A stretch of 30,706 nucleotides of DNA, taken from the NCBI GenBank assembly GCA_021199865.1, contig JAJQHG010000126.1:1-30706 (forward strand), written 5' to 3'. This stretch comes from Methanosphaera sp. (lineage in GTDB: Archaea > Methanobacteriota > Methanobacteria > Methanobacteriales > Methanobacteriaceae). Position 1 is the stretch's first letter, and each line of letters starts with the position of its first letter. The position numbers and the translations under genes were made by a program. Positions 9,069-17,725 of the stretch are shown in pieces. The notes beneath the pieces are model-generated. The model did no database searches, had not been told where the DNA came from, and worked only from the letters and a program-made list of their open reading frames with translations.

Positions 9069-10121
9069 CTATAAATATAGTTTTGATATTAGTTGAGCAT
9101 TAAGTATAGATGCACCTGCAGCTCCACGTATAGTGTTATGTCCAACAAGAGTATACTTGAAACTATTATCAAACACGTCCTCACGTACACGTCCAACACT
9201 TACACTCATACCATGACCAGCATCACGATCCATACGTGGCTGTGGACGATCCTCCTCTTCGTGTACAATAACAGGAGCTTCTGGAGCAAATGATAAATTC
9301 TCCTTTTGTGGTAAGCCTCTATAGTTAGCCATAGTCTCCTTAATATCATCTACAGTTACACTATCATCCTCAAACTCAATAGCAACACTCTCGGTATGTC
9401 CATCAACAACACCAACCCTATTACAGGAAGCACTAAGAGGGAAGTCAGCCTTCTTTACTAGTCCGCCCTCAGCCTTACCTAGAAGGTGTAGGGTCTCAGA
9501 CTGCATCTTCTCCTCCTCACTACCAATATATGGTATAATGTTATCAAGAATACCCATTGATGGAACACCATTATATCCAGCACCACTAATAGCCTGCATA
9601 GTAGTAACACTTACTCTTCTAAAGTCATACTTATCAAATAATGGTTTAAGTGTTAATGTTAGAGCAATAGTTGAACAGTTAGGATTAGTAACAATACAAC
9701 CATCCCATCCATTAATATCCTTCTGTAGCTCCATCATCTCTAAGTGTTCAGGGTTAACCTCTGGTATAACTAATGGAATATTCTCCTTCATACGATTAAC
9801 ACTAGCATTTGATGCTACAATAAACTTCTTAGCAAATGCTACCTCAACAGGTTCTGCAAGCTCAGCAGGAAGTGATGCAAATACAAAGTCTACATCATCT
9901 GCTACCTCATCAGGGTCTGTATCAACTATCTTCATATCCTTTACTTCCTCTGGTATAGGAGTACTCTGATGCCATGTCACAGCATCCTCATAACGTTTAC
10001 CAACAGATCTCTTGGAAGCTGCCACATTAACAATATTAAAGTCAGGTATTTGACTAAGTAACTGTATAAAACGTTGTCCTACCATACCAGTTGCACCAAG
10101 TACACACACATTTCTAACCAT
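9069..10121 (-). CDS. asd: aspartate-semialdehyde dehydrogenase
   Basis: This enzyme reduces aspartyl-4-phosphate with NADPH to aspartate semialdehyde, the branch point to lysine and to threonine/methionine. The N-terminal nucleotide site is GATGMVG (residues 9-15). The catalytic cysteine is Cys149 in TNPNCST and the general base is His242 in VDGHTES. At 350 residues it matches the archaeal/fungal type. The ATG at 10121 is preferred over a GTG 9 bases upstream, because that GTG is part of the ribosome binding site GGTGAT, which directly abuts the dapB stop codon. It is the last gene of the lysC-dapA-dapB-asd operon. Confidence 0.96.
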   Translation of the reverse strand: MVRNVCVLGATGMVGQRFIQLLSQIPDFNIVNVAASKRSVGKRYEDAVTWHQSTPIPEEVKDMKIVDTDPDEVADDVDFVFASLPAELAEPVEVAFAKKFIVASNASVNRMKENIPLVIPEVNPEHLEMMELQKDINGWDGCIVTNPNCSTIALTLTLKPLFDKYDFRRVSVTTMQAISGAGYNGVPSMGILDNIIPYIGSEEEKMQSETLHLLGKAEGGLVKKADFPLSASCNRVGVVDGHTESVAIEFEDDSVTVDDIKETMANYRGLPQKENLSFAPEAPVIVHEEEDRPQPRMDRDAGHGMSVSVGRVREDVFDNSFKYTLVGHNTIRGAAGASILNAQLISKLYL

Positions 10122-10131
10122 TATAATCACC

Positions 10132-10959
10132 TTATATATCTAGTCCTAACACATCAAACATATCAGCAACAGGTTTATCCTGACTGGTTGCCTGATAATT
10201 TATTGCTCTAATTACACCATTAACAAATGCTTGACGGGTAGATGCACGATGGGTTATCTCTATACGTTCACCATCACCAGCAAACATTACAGTATGATCA
10301 CCTACAATATCACCGCCACGAACAGCATGTATTCCTATCTCATCCTTTGGACGTTTTCCAACCATACCTTCACGTCCACAACAAGCATTCTCATTATAGG
10401 ATAAGTCTAGTTTATCTGCAACAATCTCTGCTGTACGCTTAGCTGTACCTGATGGTGCATCCTGCTTATTATGATGATGTGCCTCAATAATCTCTACATC
10501 ATACTCATTACCAAGAATCTGTGCTACTTGTCCTACAATCTCAAAGAATACATTTACTCCTGTTGCCATGTTAGGTGATATTACAGCCTTAATATTATTA
10601 TCCTTTATAGCCTTATGCATAACATCTAGTTGTTCATCACTAAGGCCAGTTGTACCAACAACAACATTTACTCCACACTTTGCACAGGTCTTCACTGTCT
10701 CTACAGCAGCCTTAGCAATAGTAAAGTCTACTAGTACATCAGGCTTTACTCTTAATAATTCCTCTTCTAGCTTCTGGGAGCCTATGATTGATACATCTAG
10801 GTCATCTAGGCCAATTTGTGATCCAAGATTCTTTCCTTCTAGTGGTGTGTTAGGCATCTCTATGCCCATAACTACTTCCATGTTATCCTGGGCTGTAACA
10901 GTTCTAATAATCATTGATCCCATGTTACCTGCACAGCCAGTTACTGCAACCTTTATCAT
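10132..10959 (-). CDS. dapB: 4-hydroxy-tetrahydrodipicolinate reductase
   Basis: This enzyme catalyses the NAD(P)H-dependent reduction step after DapA in the diaminopimelate route to lysine. The N-terminal dinucleotide fold begins VAVTGCAGNMG (residues 4-14). The family signature E-A-H-H-H-x-x-K-x-D-A-P-S-G-T-A spans about 159-173, including the catalytic histidine pair and lysine. Length is 275 residues, slightly above the bacterial norm. An AGAGGA site precedes the ATG. It starts 11 bases after dapA ends. Its own stop codon overlaps the leader of asd, so the two are probably translated in concert. Confidence 0.96.
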   Translation of the reverse strand: MIKVAVTGCAGNMGSMIIRTVTAQDNMEVVMGIEMPNTPLEGKNLGSQIGLDDLDVSIIGSQKLEEELLRVKPDVLVDFTIAKAAVETVKTCAKCGVNVVVGTTGLSDEQLDVMHKAIKDNNIKAVISPNMATGVNVFFEIVGQVAQILGNEYDVEIIEAHHHNKQDAPSGTAKRTAEIVADKLDLSYNENACCGREGMVGKRPKDEIGIHAVRGGDIVGDHTVMFAGDGERIEITHRASTRQAFVNGVIRAINYQATSQDKPVADMFDVLGLDI

Positions 10960-10970
10960 GTTTATTCCTC

Positions 10971-11861
10971 TTAAATTAAATCATATTTTCTTAGTACATC
11001 TTCCAGTACTCTGGTGTTTTCTTCACTCATATCTACTAGTGGTAGTCTTAGTCCACCAACACTCATACCCATTAATTCTAGTGCCTTCTTTGCAGGTGCA
11101 GGACTAGACTCAATAAATAATACATTCATTAAATCAAATAATTCATTTGATAATGATCGTGCCTTATCATAGTTACCCTGTAGTGCATTATTTACCATGG
11201 ACGTGGTTTTTTCTGGCATAATATTTGCAACCACACTTATTACTCCACGTGCTCCCTGACTAATCATTGGAACTGTTAGTGAATCATTACCTGATAATAC
11301 ATCAAAGTTTTCTATATCCTTCTCTTCCAGGATACTGAATATGTTTGCAAGCTTATTAAGATCAGGGTTAGCCTCCTTAATTGCTATAATATTATCCATT
11401 TGTGCAAGTTGTATTGTTGTATCAATACTTAGGTCTACACTTGTACGACTAGGAACATTATATGTAATAATAGGTAGGTCACTTGAATCATTAAGTACCT
11501 GGTAGTGTTCTACTAATCCCTTCTGTTGTGGCTTATTATAGTAGGGGGTTATTATTAATGCACAATCTGCTCCTGCATCCTCAGAGTATTTTAGTAGATC
11601 TATTGCTTCACTTGTTGCATTACTGCCTGCACCAGCAATAGTAGTTACACGTCCATCTACTTGATCAATTAGTATATCAATAACTTTCTGGTGTTCAGCA
11701 TGTGACATTGTTGCTGATTCACCAGTAGTTGCTGCTGCTACTATACCATCAACTTTTGCATCTATTAGGTAATCAATAAATTCTCTATAGCGTTCTTCAT
11801 CAATATTATTATCACTATCAAATGGTGTAACCATAGCCACATGAGTTCCATCTAAATTCAT
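10971..11861 (-). CDS. dapA: 4-hydroxy-tetrahydrodipicolinate synthase
   Basis: This enzyme condenses pyruvate with aspartate semialdehyde, the committed step of lysine synthesis. It is a TIM-barrel lyase of the DapA family. The Schiff-base lysine is Lys162 in AIKEANPD, and the partner tyrosine is Tyr134 in ITYNVPSRT. The substrate loop AATTGES appears at 43-49. Length is 296 residues. The start codon overlaps the lysC stop codon (ATGA), and AAGGAG lies about 9 bases upstream, so translational coupling with aspartate kinase is expected. Confidence 0.97.
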   Translation of the reverse strand: MNLDGTHVAMVTPFDSDNNIDEERYREFIDYLIDAKVDGIVAAATTGESATMSHAEHQKVIDILIDQVDGRVTTIAGAGSNATSEAIDLLKYSEDAGADCALIITPYYNKPQQKGLVEHYQVLNDSSDLPIITYNVPSRTSVDLSIDTTIQLAQMDNIIAIKEANPDLNKLANIFSILEEKDIENFDVLSGNDSLTVPMISQGARGVISVVANIMPEKTTSMVNNALQGNYDKARSLSNELFDLMNVLFIESSPAPAKKALELMGMSVGGLRLPLVDMSEENTRVLEDVLRKYDLI

Positions 11862-13084
11862 TGTAATGTCTCCTTAATTAATTTATATGCTTTATCACCA
11901 TCATTCCAATCAACAAATACAACCACTGCTGTTTGACTAGAAGATAATTCCACTATGTTAATATCATTATCATGTAAAGGCTTTGTTATACTAGCAATAA
12001 TGCCAGGGGTGTCAATAAAGTCATGACTTACAAGGGATATCATCGCAATCTTTTGTCCAAGAGAAATACTACTTAGACGATCACCCTTAATAACTAAGTC
12101 ATGTAGGACTTCATGGGCTTTCTGGGCATCCTTCTCCTTAAAGAAGAGTGTTATTGAACTTTCACCCGTTGAAATGCCATATATACTTAATCCCTTCTCA
12201 TTAACCTTCTGGGTAATCTCTGCTATAATGCCCTGCTTACTCATCAAGTCTTCGCCAACAACTGCTAGTACAGATAATTTATCCTCAATCTTTGTTATTG
12301 TAATAACATCATCTTCTACGTATGAGGGGCCTACAATATCAGTCCCCTGCACTCTTAGATCCCCGTATTCATAGCTAATAATTTTAGCCTTAATATTAGG
12401 GTCTTTGAATCTTAGAGCATTAGGGTGAAGTACTTGTGCACCATAATTTGCTAGGTCAATCATTTCCTCAACAGTAATCTTATCCAGCTTGCGTGCAGTG
12501 TTAAGTTTACGTGGATCTGTTGACATCACACCCTTTACATCTGTTACAATTATAACTTCATCTGCACCTATACAGTGTCCTATAAGGAATGCTGATACAT
12601 CACTACCTCCACGTCCAAGTGTAGTAACAGATCCCTCCATGTCACGTCCTAGGAATCCACAGATAACTGGTATAATTCCCTGATCAATAAGTTTAGTAAT
12701 GTGTTCATTTACTGCTCTTTGTGTTTCATTTCTATCAATTTTTGCGTTTAAGTAGTTACTATCAGTTATGACTGGCCACTTTGAATTGAATGGATCAATA
12801 TACTCTGATTTTACTCCTAATGATTCAATTGTTGCACTCATTATTCTAACACTTTGCATCTCACCCATAGCTAGGATTCCAGCTAACTGTTTTTCTGTTA
12901 CATTATTACCAATTGATTCATTGACAAGCTTTATGGATTCATCAGTAGTCTTATTAATAGCAGATACTACTACAACAACCTTGTTTCCCTGCATGTATTC
13001 ATTCACAACTGACTGGGCAGCCTTACGTATCCTTTTACCAGTACCAACAGATGTACCACCAAACTTCGCCACAACTATTGCCAT
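11858..13084 (-). CDS. lysC: aspartate kinase
   Basis: This kinase phosphorylates aspartate, the first step of the aspartate amino-acid family. The amino-acid kinase domain begins with KFGGTSVGTGKRI (residues 7-19) and includes the LGRGGSDVSA block for substrate and phosphate binding. The C-terminal 140 residues contain two ACT-like repeats, suggesting feedback control by an end product such as lysine or threonine; which one is not visible. Length is 408 residues. It is the first gene of the lysC-dapA-dapB-asd operon, with GGTGAAGAT directly before the ATG. Having asd and both dap genes downstream points to lysine/DAP supply as the main role. Confidence 0.96.
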   Translation of the reverse strand: MAIVVAKFGGTSVGTGKRIRKAAQSVVNEYMQGNKVVVVVSAINKTTDESIKLVNESIGNNVTEKQLAGILAMGEMQSVRIMSATIESLGVKSEYIDPFNSKWPVITDSNYLNAKIDRNETQRAVNEHITKLIDQGIIPVICGFLGRDMEGSVTTLGRGGSDVSAFLIGHCIGADEVIIVTDVKGVMSTDPRKLNTARKLDKITVEEMIDLANYGAQVLHPNALRFKDPNIKAKIISYEYGDLRVQGTDIVGPSYVEDDVITITKIEDKLSVLAVVGEDLMSKQGIIAEITQKVNEKGLSIYGISTGESSITLFFKEKDAQKAHEVLHDLVIKGDRLSSISLGQKIAMISLVSHDFIDTPGIIASITKPLHDNDINIVELSSSQTAVVVFVDWNDGDKAYKLIKETLQ

Positions 13085-13150
13085 ATCTTCACCTTTGTAT
13101 ACTCTATAATTCTTTGACTAATATTATCATATATTCTACAATAATCTATT

Positions 13151-13170
13151 CTTAAAAATATATATGCCTT
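13151..13170 (-). promoter_or_regulatory. probable promoter of the lysine operon
   Basis: On the reverse strand GCATATATATTTTTAAG lies about 70-85 bases before the lysC start, allowing a leader of about 45-60 bases. The match to box A is moderate. Confidence 0.35.
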
Positions 13171-13189
13171 TCTACTTATTAAAAATATA

Positions 13190-13220
13190 TGATAATCATG
13201 ATAAATTAGTATGATTATTA
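13190..13220. promoter_or_regulatory. inverted repeat upstream of the lysine operon promoter
   Basis: TGATAATCAT (13190-13199) and ATGATTATTA (13211-13220) form a 10-base inverted repeat with one mismatch and an 11-base spacer. The left arm with its flank is itself a dyad (ATGATAATCAT). It lies just upstream of the putative TATA element, so an operator is possible. The rest of the 376-base gap 13085-13460 is AT-rich with no coding signal, apart from the promoter and the S17e terminator. Confidence 0.3.
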
Positions 13221-13429
13221 CTGGAAAAACTCATATTTCATAATAAATAAAGGGTGTTATTGTAAGTTGATTTCTATAAAATTAGTAGTATTATTATAAT
13301 GTTTTCTTAAGGGGATTACATTCTATATTAGTTGAAAATTATTGTTATTGACAATAGCTTAATTTAATATATTGAAAAATAGTTTTGTTATTAAAAATAG
13401 TTTTTGTAGTAATGTTGAAATATTTTATT

Positions 13430-13462
13430 TAAAAAAAGTATTAGAGAATAAGTATAATACTT
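13430..13462 (-). terminator. hairpin terminator after the S17e operon
   Basis: AAGTATTA (13436-13443) pairs perfectly with TAATACTT (13455-13462), the latter overlapping the S17e stop codon. Read on the reverse strand the stem runs straight into seven T. This is one of the best terminators in the window. Confidence 0.65.
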
Positions 13463-13646
13463 ATTGTCTTTCTAATATGTGTGTTGCGTAACCAGCAATC
13501 TGGTTTCTTAAGTGTTTTGTTGATACTGTTGAGTATTCAGCAACTACTTGTTTGTTGTTCTCAAAGTCATTTGTGAATTTATCACCGTGTAACTCAAGTA
13601 ACTCCTTTGCTGTTCTCTTAACAAATGTTGTTCTTATATTTCCCAT
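13461..13646 (-). CDS. rps17e: 30S ribosomal protein S17e
   Basis: This is a small-subunit ribosomal protein found in archaea and eukaryotes. The sequence from MGNIRTTFVKRTAKELL onward, with the DFENNK block and the closing RNQIAGYATHILER, is the family signature, and 61 residues is the usual archaeal length. The ATG at 13646 is chosen because GGAGG lies 7 bases upstream. An in-frame TTG two codons earlier is too close to that site. It is the last gene after shikimate kinase and chorismate mutase, and a strong hairpin follows. Confidence 0.95.
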   Translation of the reverse strand: MGNIRTTFVKRTAKELLELHGDKFTNDFENNKQVVAEYSTVSTKHLRNQIAGYATHILERQ

Positions 13647-13683
13647 AATCAAACCTCCATGTATTTAGTAAAGTAAATTAACG

Positions 13684-13974
13684 TTAATTTAAATATTTTT
13701 TCTGCTCATTCTTACTCATAGTAGCAAGCATATCAAATATCTCTAAGACCATATTTTTATCGATATTCTTATCCTCTAATAAATTATATAACCTGTCCTG
13801 GATATTCTGTTCACGTTTAGCATCAAATAAATCCATATCTAATGCTTGTTTAGACTCTATTATGTCCTGTGCAAGACTTGTACGCTCAACTATTAAATCT
13901 AGAATTGTTTTATCAATCTCATCAATTCTTTCTCTTGATTTACTTAATAACTTTTCTGCTTCAGCTTTATCCAT
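13684..13974 (-). CDS. chorismate mutase (AroQ type)
   Basis: This enzyme converts chorismate to prephenate for phenylalanine and tyrosine synthesis. It is a small all-helical AroQ-fold protein of 96 residues. The N-terminal helix has the characteristic R-x-x-I-D-x-I-D pattern followed by L-I-x-x-R (SRERIDEIDKTILDLIVERT). Residues typical of the active site, such as Lys in the second half of helix 1 (ESKQ) and the REQNIQDR segment, are also present. The start lies 4 bases after the shikimate kinase stop codon, with GTGAT overlapping that stop, so the two are co-translated. It is a stand-alone mutase without a fused prephenate dehydrogenase. Confidence 0.92.
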   Translation of the reverse strand: MDKAEAEKLLSKSRERIDEIDKTILDLIVERTSLAQDIIESKQALDMDLFDAKREQNIQDRLYNLLEDKNIDKNMVLEIFDMLATMSKNEQKKYLN

Positions 13975-13978
13975 GCTA

Positions 13979-14902
13979 TCACAATTTATTAGTTACTGCA
14001 GATCCCTTATTATCAGGTTTAGTCTCAATAATGCGACCAGGATACTTAGAAAGTGCACTTTTTATTTCATTAATATCTCCAGAATCATCTACAAGAATAG
14101 TATATGCTGATCCTGTTCCTGATAATCCTGCAGCACTAGCTCCTGCTTTGAGGGCATCCATAGCTATCTGTGAGTCTAAATTTAGAGCTGCACAATATAG
14201 GAAGCCATTTAAGGTTAGAGCTTTCTCAATATTCTTATTTACTGCATTTTCAAATGCTATATCCACAAGTGATGACAATCTCTTCATTGATTCTACATCA
14301 GCATGTGCAGTATATAATGATTTGTTCGGTATGTATATTAATATTTTCTCATAATCCACATCATATTCATATAACATTTCACGATCATAATTATTAGTAA
14401 TCTTCCATCCACCATAAAATGATGCAGAAGCATCATCATATGAACCAGTCTTTGTAACACCAACCTCAAGTGAGGCATCAATACCAATATTAATTAACTC
14501 CTCATCTGATAAGTTAATATCCTCCCTACATAGACCAGCCTCCTCTAGTAGAGCTAGATATGTTGCATACACAACAGAGTTAGATGTAGCACTACTACTA
14601 GATAGACCACTACCTGGAGGAATATCAGACTTAGTTTCTATACTAAGAGTAATATTATTTAGATTAAAGCAATCATATTCTGATAAGCAATCATAGACCA
14701 TATGTGCACATGTATCCATGAGGGATTTATCCATATCTGGATCATCTAGAGACTTACTAATACATTCTAAGCTACTATTAGCACTATGATTAATAACATT
14801 TACATCAGCAGACACATATAACTGGATACCAAAAGCAGAACCTTTACCCATACTAATAGCATTAATAACAGTAGCACTAGCAGGGGATCTAACAACAACC
14901 AT
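13979..14902 (-). CDS. archaeal shikimate kinase (GHMP kinase family)
   Basis: This enzyme phosphorylates shikimate in the chorismate pathway. Archaea use a GHMP-superfamily enzyme unrelated to bacterial AroK. The ATP-binding loop is PPGSGLSSSSA (95-105), the N-terminus VRSPASATVINA is typical of this family, and the C-terminal glycine motif is SGTGSAYTI. Length is 307 residues, slightly above average. The ATG has AGTGTGAG upstream. It heads a three-gene unit with chorismate mutase and S17e. The 288 bases upstream (14903-15190) are AT-rich with a possible TATA element near 14922-14940 (reverse strand). They also hold two G-rich patches on the forward strand (AGGGGGAGG near 15043 and GGGGGTGATG near 15088) that lack a usable start codon. 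Confidence 0.93.
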   Translation of the reverse strand: MVVVRSPASATVINAISMGKGSAFGIQLYVSADVNVINHSANSSLECISKSLDDPDMDKSLMDTCAHMVYDCLSEYDCFNLNNITLSIETKSDIPPGSGLSSSSATSNSVVYATYLALLEEAGLCREDINLSDEELINIGIDASLEVGVTKTGSYDDASASFYGGWKITNNYDREMLYEYDVDYEKILIYIPNKSLYTAHADVESMKRLSSLVDIAFENAVNKNIEKALTLNGFLYCAALNLDSQIAMDALKAGASAAGLSGTGSAYTILVDDSGDINEIKSALSKYPGRIIETKPDNKGSAVTNKL

Positions 14903-15190
14903 AAACTCACACTTCCAAATAAATTATTAATAATATATATGTAGATTATACATTAAAGAATTTAATAGTATTTGGATAAAGTCTATAAGAAAAATAATAT
15001 AAGAATATCATAGGATAAAAGTTCTATAAAAAAAATAATAATAGGGGGAGGTTATTGTAGGGTTTTTATATTAATGCATATTATTAGGGGGTGATGTTAG
15101 GATATTATTTATATAAGAGGTTTATATTTTTATTCTAAATTTATGTTTTTATCATAGATTTATTTTTTATTATACTGGATTAGTGTATGA

Positions 15191-15868
15191 TTAATTCTCA
15201 TAATCATTTATTACTTCTCCATCCATGATTTCTATTGTTCTATCAGCTTGTTTTGCAACATTAGGATCATGTGTTACAATTATGAGTGTAACATTTGATT
15301 TCTGGTGTAACTCTTTTAATAAGTTAAGTATTTTTTTACCAGTCTTCTGATCCAGAGCACCTGTAGGTTCATCTGCTAGGATTATTGGGGGATTATTAAT
15401 CAATGCTCTAGCTATTGCTACTCTTTGACGTTGTCCTCCACTAAGTTTTGTAGGGTTTTGTCCTAGTCTATCACCTAGTCCTACTGCTTCAAGCATTTCC
15501 TTGCTTCTCTTCTTTGATTCCTTTTCTGTTGTATTTGTTTCTAGTAGGGGTATCTCTACGTTTTCTTGTACTGATAGGTTTGGTATAAGATTATGTAATT
15601 GGAATATGAATCCAATATTTTTTCTTCTGAATTTACTTAAATCTTTACCACTAGTTAGATCAACATCATTAATTATTATGCTTCCACTATCAGGTACATC
15701 AAGTGCACCCATCATGTTAAGTAGTGTTGATTTTCCACTTCCAGATGGTCCGATAATTGATACAAACTCATTCTCCATAATTTCTATGTTCACACCATTG
15801 AGAGCCTTGATTTGTCCATCATCATATGCTTTAACTACATCATCTAATTTTATTAATGTCTTTGCCAT
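15191..15868 (-). CDS. ABC transporter ATP-binding protein (MacB/LolD family)
   Basis: This is the ATPase subunit of an exporter-like or mechanotransmission ABC system. Walker A is GPSGSGKST (40-48), the signature is LSGGQRQR (142-149), Walker B is ILADEPTGALD (163-173) and the switch histidine is His200. The family-typical FIFQLHNLIPNL block is also present. Length is 225 residues, matching MacB/LolD ATPases. It follows the permease gene by 11 bases with a GGTGTTGAC site, so both are in one operon. The transported substrate is unknown; relatives handle lipoproteins, peptides or antibiotics. Confidence 0.93.
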   Translation of the reverse strand: MAKTLIKLDDVVKAYDDGQIKALNGVNIEIMENEFVSIIGPSGSGKSTLLNMMGALDVPDSGSIIINDVDLTSGKDLSKFRRKNIGFIFQLHNLIPNLSVQENVEIPLLETNTTEKESKKRSKEMLEAVGLGDRLGQNPTKLSGGQRQRVAIARALINNPPIILADEPTGALDQKTGKKILNLLKELHQKSNVTLIIVTHDPNVAKQADRTIEIMDGEVINDYEN

Positions 15869-15879
15869 GTCAACACCAT

Positions 15880-17031
15880 CTATTCATATCTTAATGCTTC
15901 TGTTGGAGCAAGTTTACTTGCAGTGTATGCTGGATATAATCCACCTAGTATTCCTACAATTATAGCTATACCAAATGCCATTATGAATGTATCAGCAGTA
16001 AATCCTAGTGAGAACTCACTACTGCTAGCTAGTAGATTTATACCAATTTCATCTATAAGAATACCTGCTATACTACCAACTATTCCTGATATTACAGTTA
16101 ACACTACACTTTCACCAACAATCATGAGTAATACTCTACGATTACTCCATCCAACAGCTTTAAGAACACCTATCTCCTTAGTTCTCTCATATACTGTCAT
16201 GACCATGGTATTTACAATACCAATACCACCAACAAGTATTGCTAGAAGACTAATAGCTAGTGTAACTGTATCAATCATGCCCATGACATCAGACATCATC
16301 TGTGCTGATTCCTCACTAGTAGTTGTTGATAGATCAGTGTATGTTGCCTTAATGTTCTCACTTATCTGTGTATCATTAGCATCAGCACTAGTCTTTAATA
16401 GAATATATGACACATAATCTGCATCACTAATGTTTTGTAATGTGTTTAGTGATACATATATACTACTATCTGTCATCATATTACCTGTCTCATAGATACC
16501 TGTAACTGTAAACTCTGTATCCTCAACTGTAATAGTATCACCAATAGTTAGGTTCATCTCATCAGCAATAGATCTACCAATAAGTGCATCAGTTGAATTA
16601 TCAGCATATACTGATCCTTCCACAATATTTGTAACACCTACTAAGTTTAGCTTAGATGGATCAACACCACTAACTGTTTCTCCTCCAAAACCACTACTTG
16701 CCATGGCAGAGGAGGATGCTTGACTACTAGAATCCGATGAACCAAACGCATCTGAACTTACATAAACTGAGAGTACACTCGCTGTTTCTTCAACACCCGA
16801 TACATTTGCCAAGGTCTGTTCATAGGAACTATTAAGCTCTGCATATGTACCCATAGATTCACTATCAGCACTTGAAACTGTTATTTCGGCTGCATTATCA
16901 TTAAGGGTTTCTGTCATTGAATCTTCAAGTCCCGTAGTTATAAGACCAAGAGCCACAATAATGGTAATACCAACAGCAATACCAGTTATTGAGAGTATAC
17001 TACGAGTCTTATTTCTGAAAGGGTTTCTCAA
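15880..17031 (-). CDS. ABC transporter permease (MacB-like, FtsX fold)
   Basis: This membrane subunit has one N-terminal helix (about residues 13-33), a large extracytoplasmic MacB-PCD-like domain rich in Ser, Thr, Asp and Ala, and three C-terminal helices in an FtsX-type arrangement. It begins RNPFRNKTRSILSITGIAVG, a hallmark of the family. From the TTG at 17031 it has 383 residues. Homologues usually carry 7-8 more residues, and the only ribosome binding site (GGAGG, 17062-17066) is about 30 bases from this TTG. The open frame extends back to an ATA at 17052 placed 9 bases after GGAGG, which would encode the missing KFIELIL segment. The true start is therefore uncertain. Its partner ATPase follows directly. 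Confidence 0.9.
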   Translation of the reverse strand: MRNPFRNKTRSILSITGIAVGITIIVALGLITTGLEDSMTETLNDNAAEITVSSADSESMGTYAELNSSYEQTLANVSGVEETASVLSVYVSSDAFGSSDSSSQASSSAMASSGFGGETVSGVDPSKLNLVGVTNIVEGSVYADNSTDALIGRSIADEMNLTIGDTITVEDTEFTVTGIYETGNMMTDSSIYVSLNTLQNISDADYVSYILLKTSADANDTQISENIKATYTDLSTTTSEESAQMMSDVMGMIDTVTLAISLLAILVGGIGIVNTMVMTVYERTKEIGVLKAVGWSNRRVLLMIVGESVVLTVISGIVGSIAGILIDEIGINLLASSSEFSLGFTADTFIMAFGIAIIVGILGGLYPAYTASKLAPTEALRYE

Positions 17032-17126
17032 GATTAACTCAATAAATTTTATGTTTTTCTACCTCCTTTATATTATATAAATTTATGTATGTATATATAT
17101 TTTTACATAATTTCTATATACTCACA

Positions 17127-17216
17127 CTAATATAGAACAATATCAAATAAAAATACTAAAACAACAATAAGTACAATGATAAGCCAGAATACAAGGTAGC
17201 CACCAAGATAAAACAT
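17127..17216 (-). CDS. possible 29-residue single-span membrane peptide
   Basis: An open frame from ATG at 17216 to TAG encodes 29 residues: MFYLGGY, then an uninterrupted run of Val, Ile, Leu and Phe containing one Trp, ending FDIVLY. There is no charged residue before one Asp near the end, so it would form a single membrane helix. Its base composition is richer in G+C than the surrounding spacer, which favours real coding. No convincing ribosome binding site precedes it, so doubt remains. It lies about 75 bases upstream of the permease start on the same strand and could be co-transcribed with the ABC genes. The rest of the spacer 17032-17369 is AT-rich and without other signal. Confidence 0.4.
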   Translation of the reverse strand: MFYLGGYLVFWLIIVLIVVLVFLFDIVLY

Positions 17217-17369
17217 GAAAAACTATATAATTAAAAATAACTCATATCTAATATTAATAAATAAGAAACAGAATAGCAATAAATAAGCTATAAAGGAAAA
17301 AGATCTAAACAAACTAAATAGTAAATAGTAAAACAACCAAAAAATAAGAAGCCCTAAGGAGAAATAATA

Positions 17370-17624
17370 ATGAGTGTAAAATTAGAAGTATTCACCTCAC
17401 AAAACTGCCCATACTGCCCAAAAGCTATGGAAATAGCCCAAGAAGCAGTAGAAGAATTAGGTGACCAAATAGAATATGAACACTTAGATGTAAACGAAAA
17501 CATGGATAAAGTAAGAGAATACGAACTCCTAAGTGTACCATCAATAGTAATAGATGGAGAAGTAGCATACGTCGGAGTACCAGAAAAAGATGAATTAATA
17601 AACGTATTAAAACAAAAAATATAA
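17370..17624 (+). CDS. thioredoxin/glutaredoxin-like protein, CPYC active site
   Basis: This is a small cytosolic thiol-disulfide oxidoreductase of 84 residues, similar in size and layout to the archaeal glutaredoxin-like thioredoxins of methanogens. The redox motif CPYC is at Cys13 and Cys16, after a short beta strand (LEVFTSQN). The cis-proline is Pro57 in SVPSIV. Conserved glycine and valine positions near the end (GEVAYVGVP) complete the fold. The ATG has AAGGAG 8 bases upstream. It stands alone, divergent from the ABC genes and convergent with the helicase-methyltransferase gene. Its electron donor is not visible here. Confidence 0.93.
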   Translation: MSVKLEVFTSQNCPYCPKAMEIAQEAVEELGDQIEYEHLDVNENMDKVREYELLSVPSIVIDGEVAYVGVPEKDELINVLKQKI

Positions 17625-17679
17625 ACCCAGTACTCTACTAACCTAACCTCCCCTTTTAGGACACAACTATTTCTAATAA

Positions 17680-17722
17680 AAAAAGTTTAAGATATTTAAG
17701 GATAACTATACCTAAATTAGGT
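17680..17722 (-). terminator. probable terminator after the restriction-modification locus
   Basis: On the reverse strand a short inverted repeat (ACCTAA/TTAGGT, 17710-17722) is followed about 20 bases later by CTTTTTTTATT. The position just past the stop of the 1102-residue gene fits a terminator. The thioredoxin gene converges from the other side. Confidence 0.35.
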
Positions 17723-17725
17723 TAT

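Noticed and set aside
14920..14935. ATTATTAATAAT palindrome before shikimate kinase as an operator
   Set aside because: Perfect AT palindromes of this size are expected by chance in spacer this rich in A+T.
15040..15105. G-rich patches (AGGGGGAGG and GGGGGTGATG) as ribosome binding sites of a missed forward gene
   Set aside because: No start codon with an open frame of useful length follows either patch.
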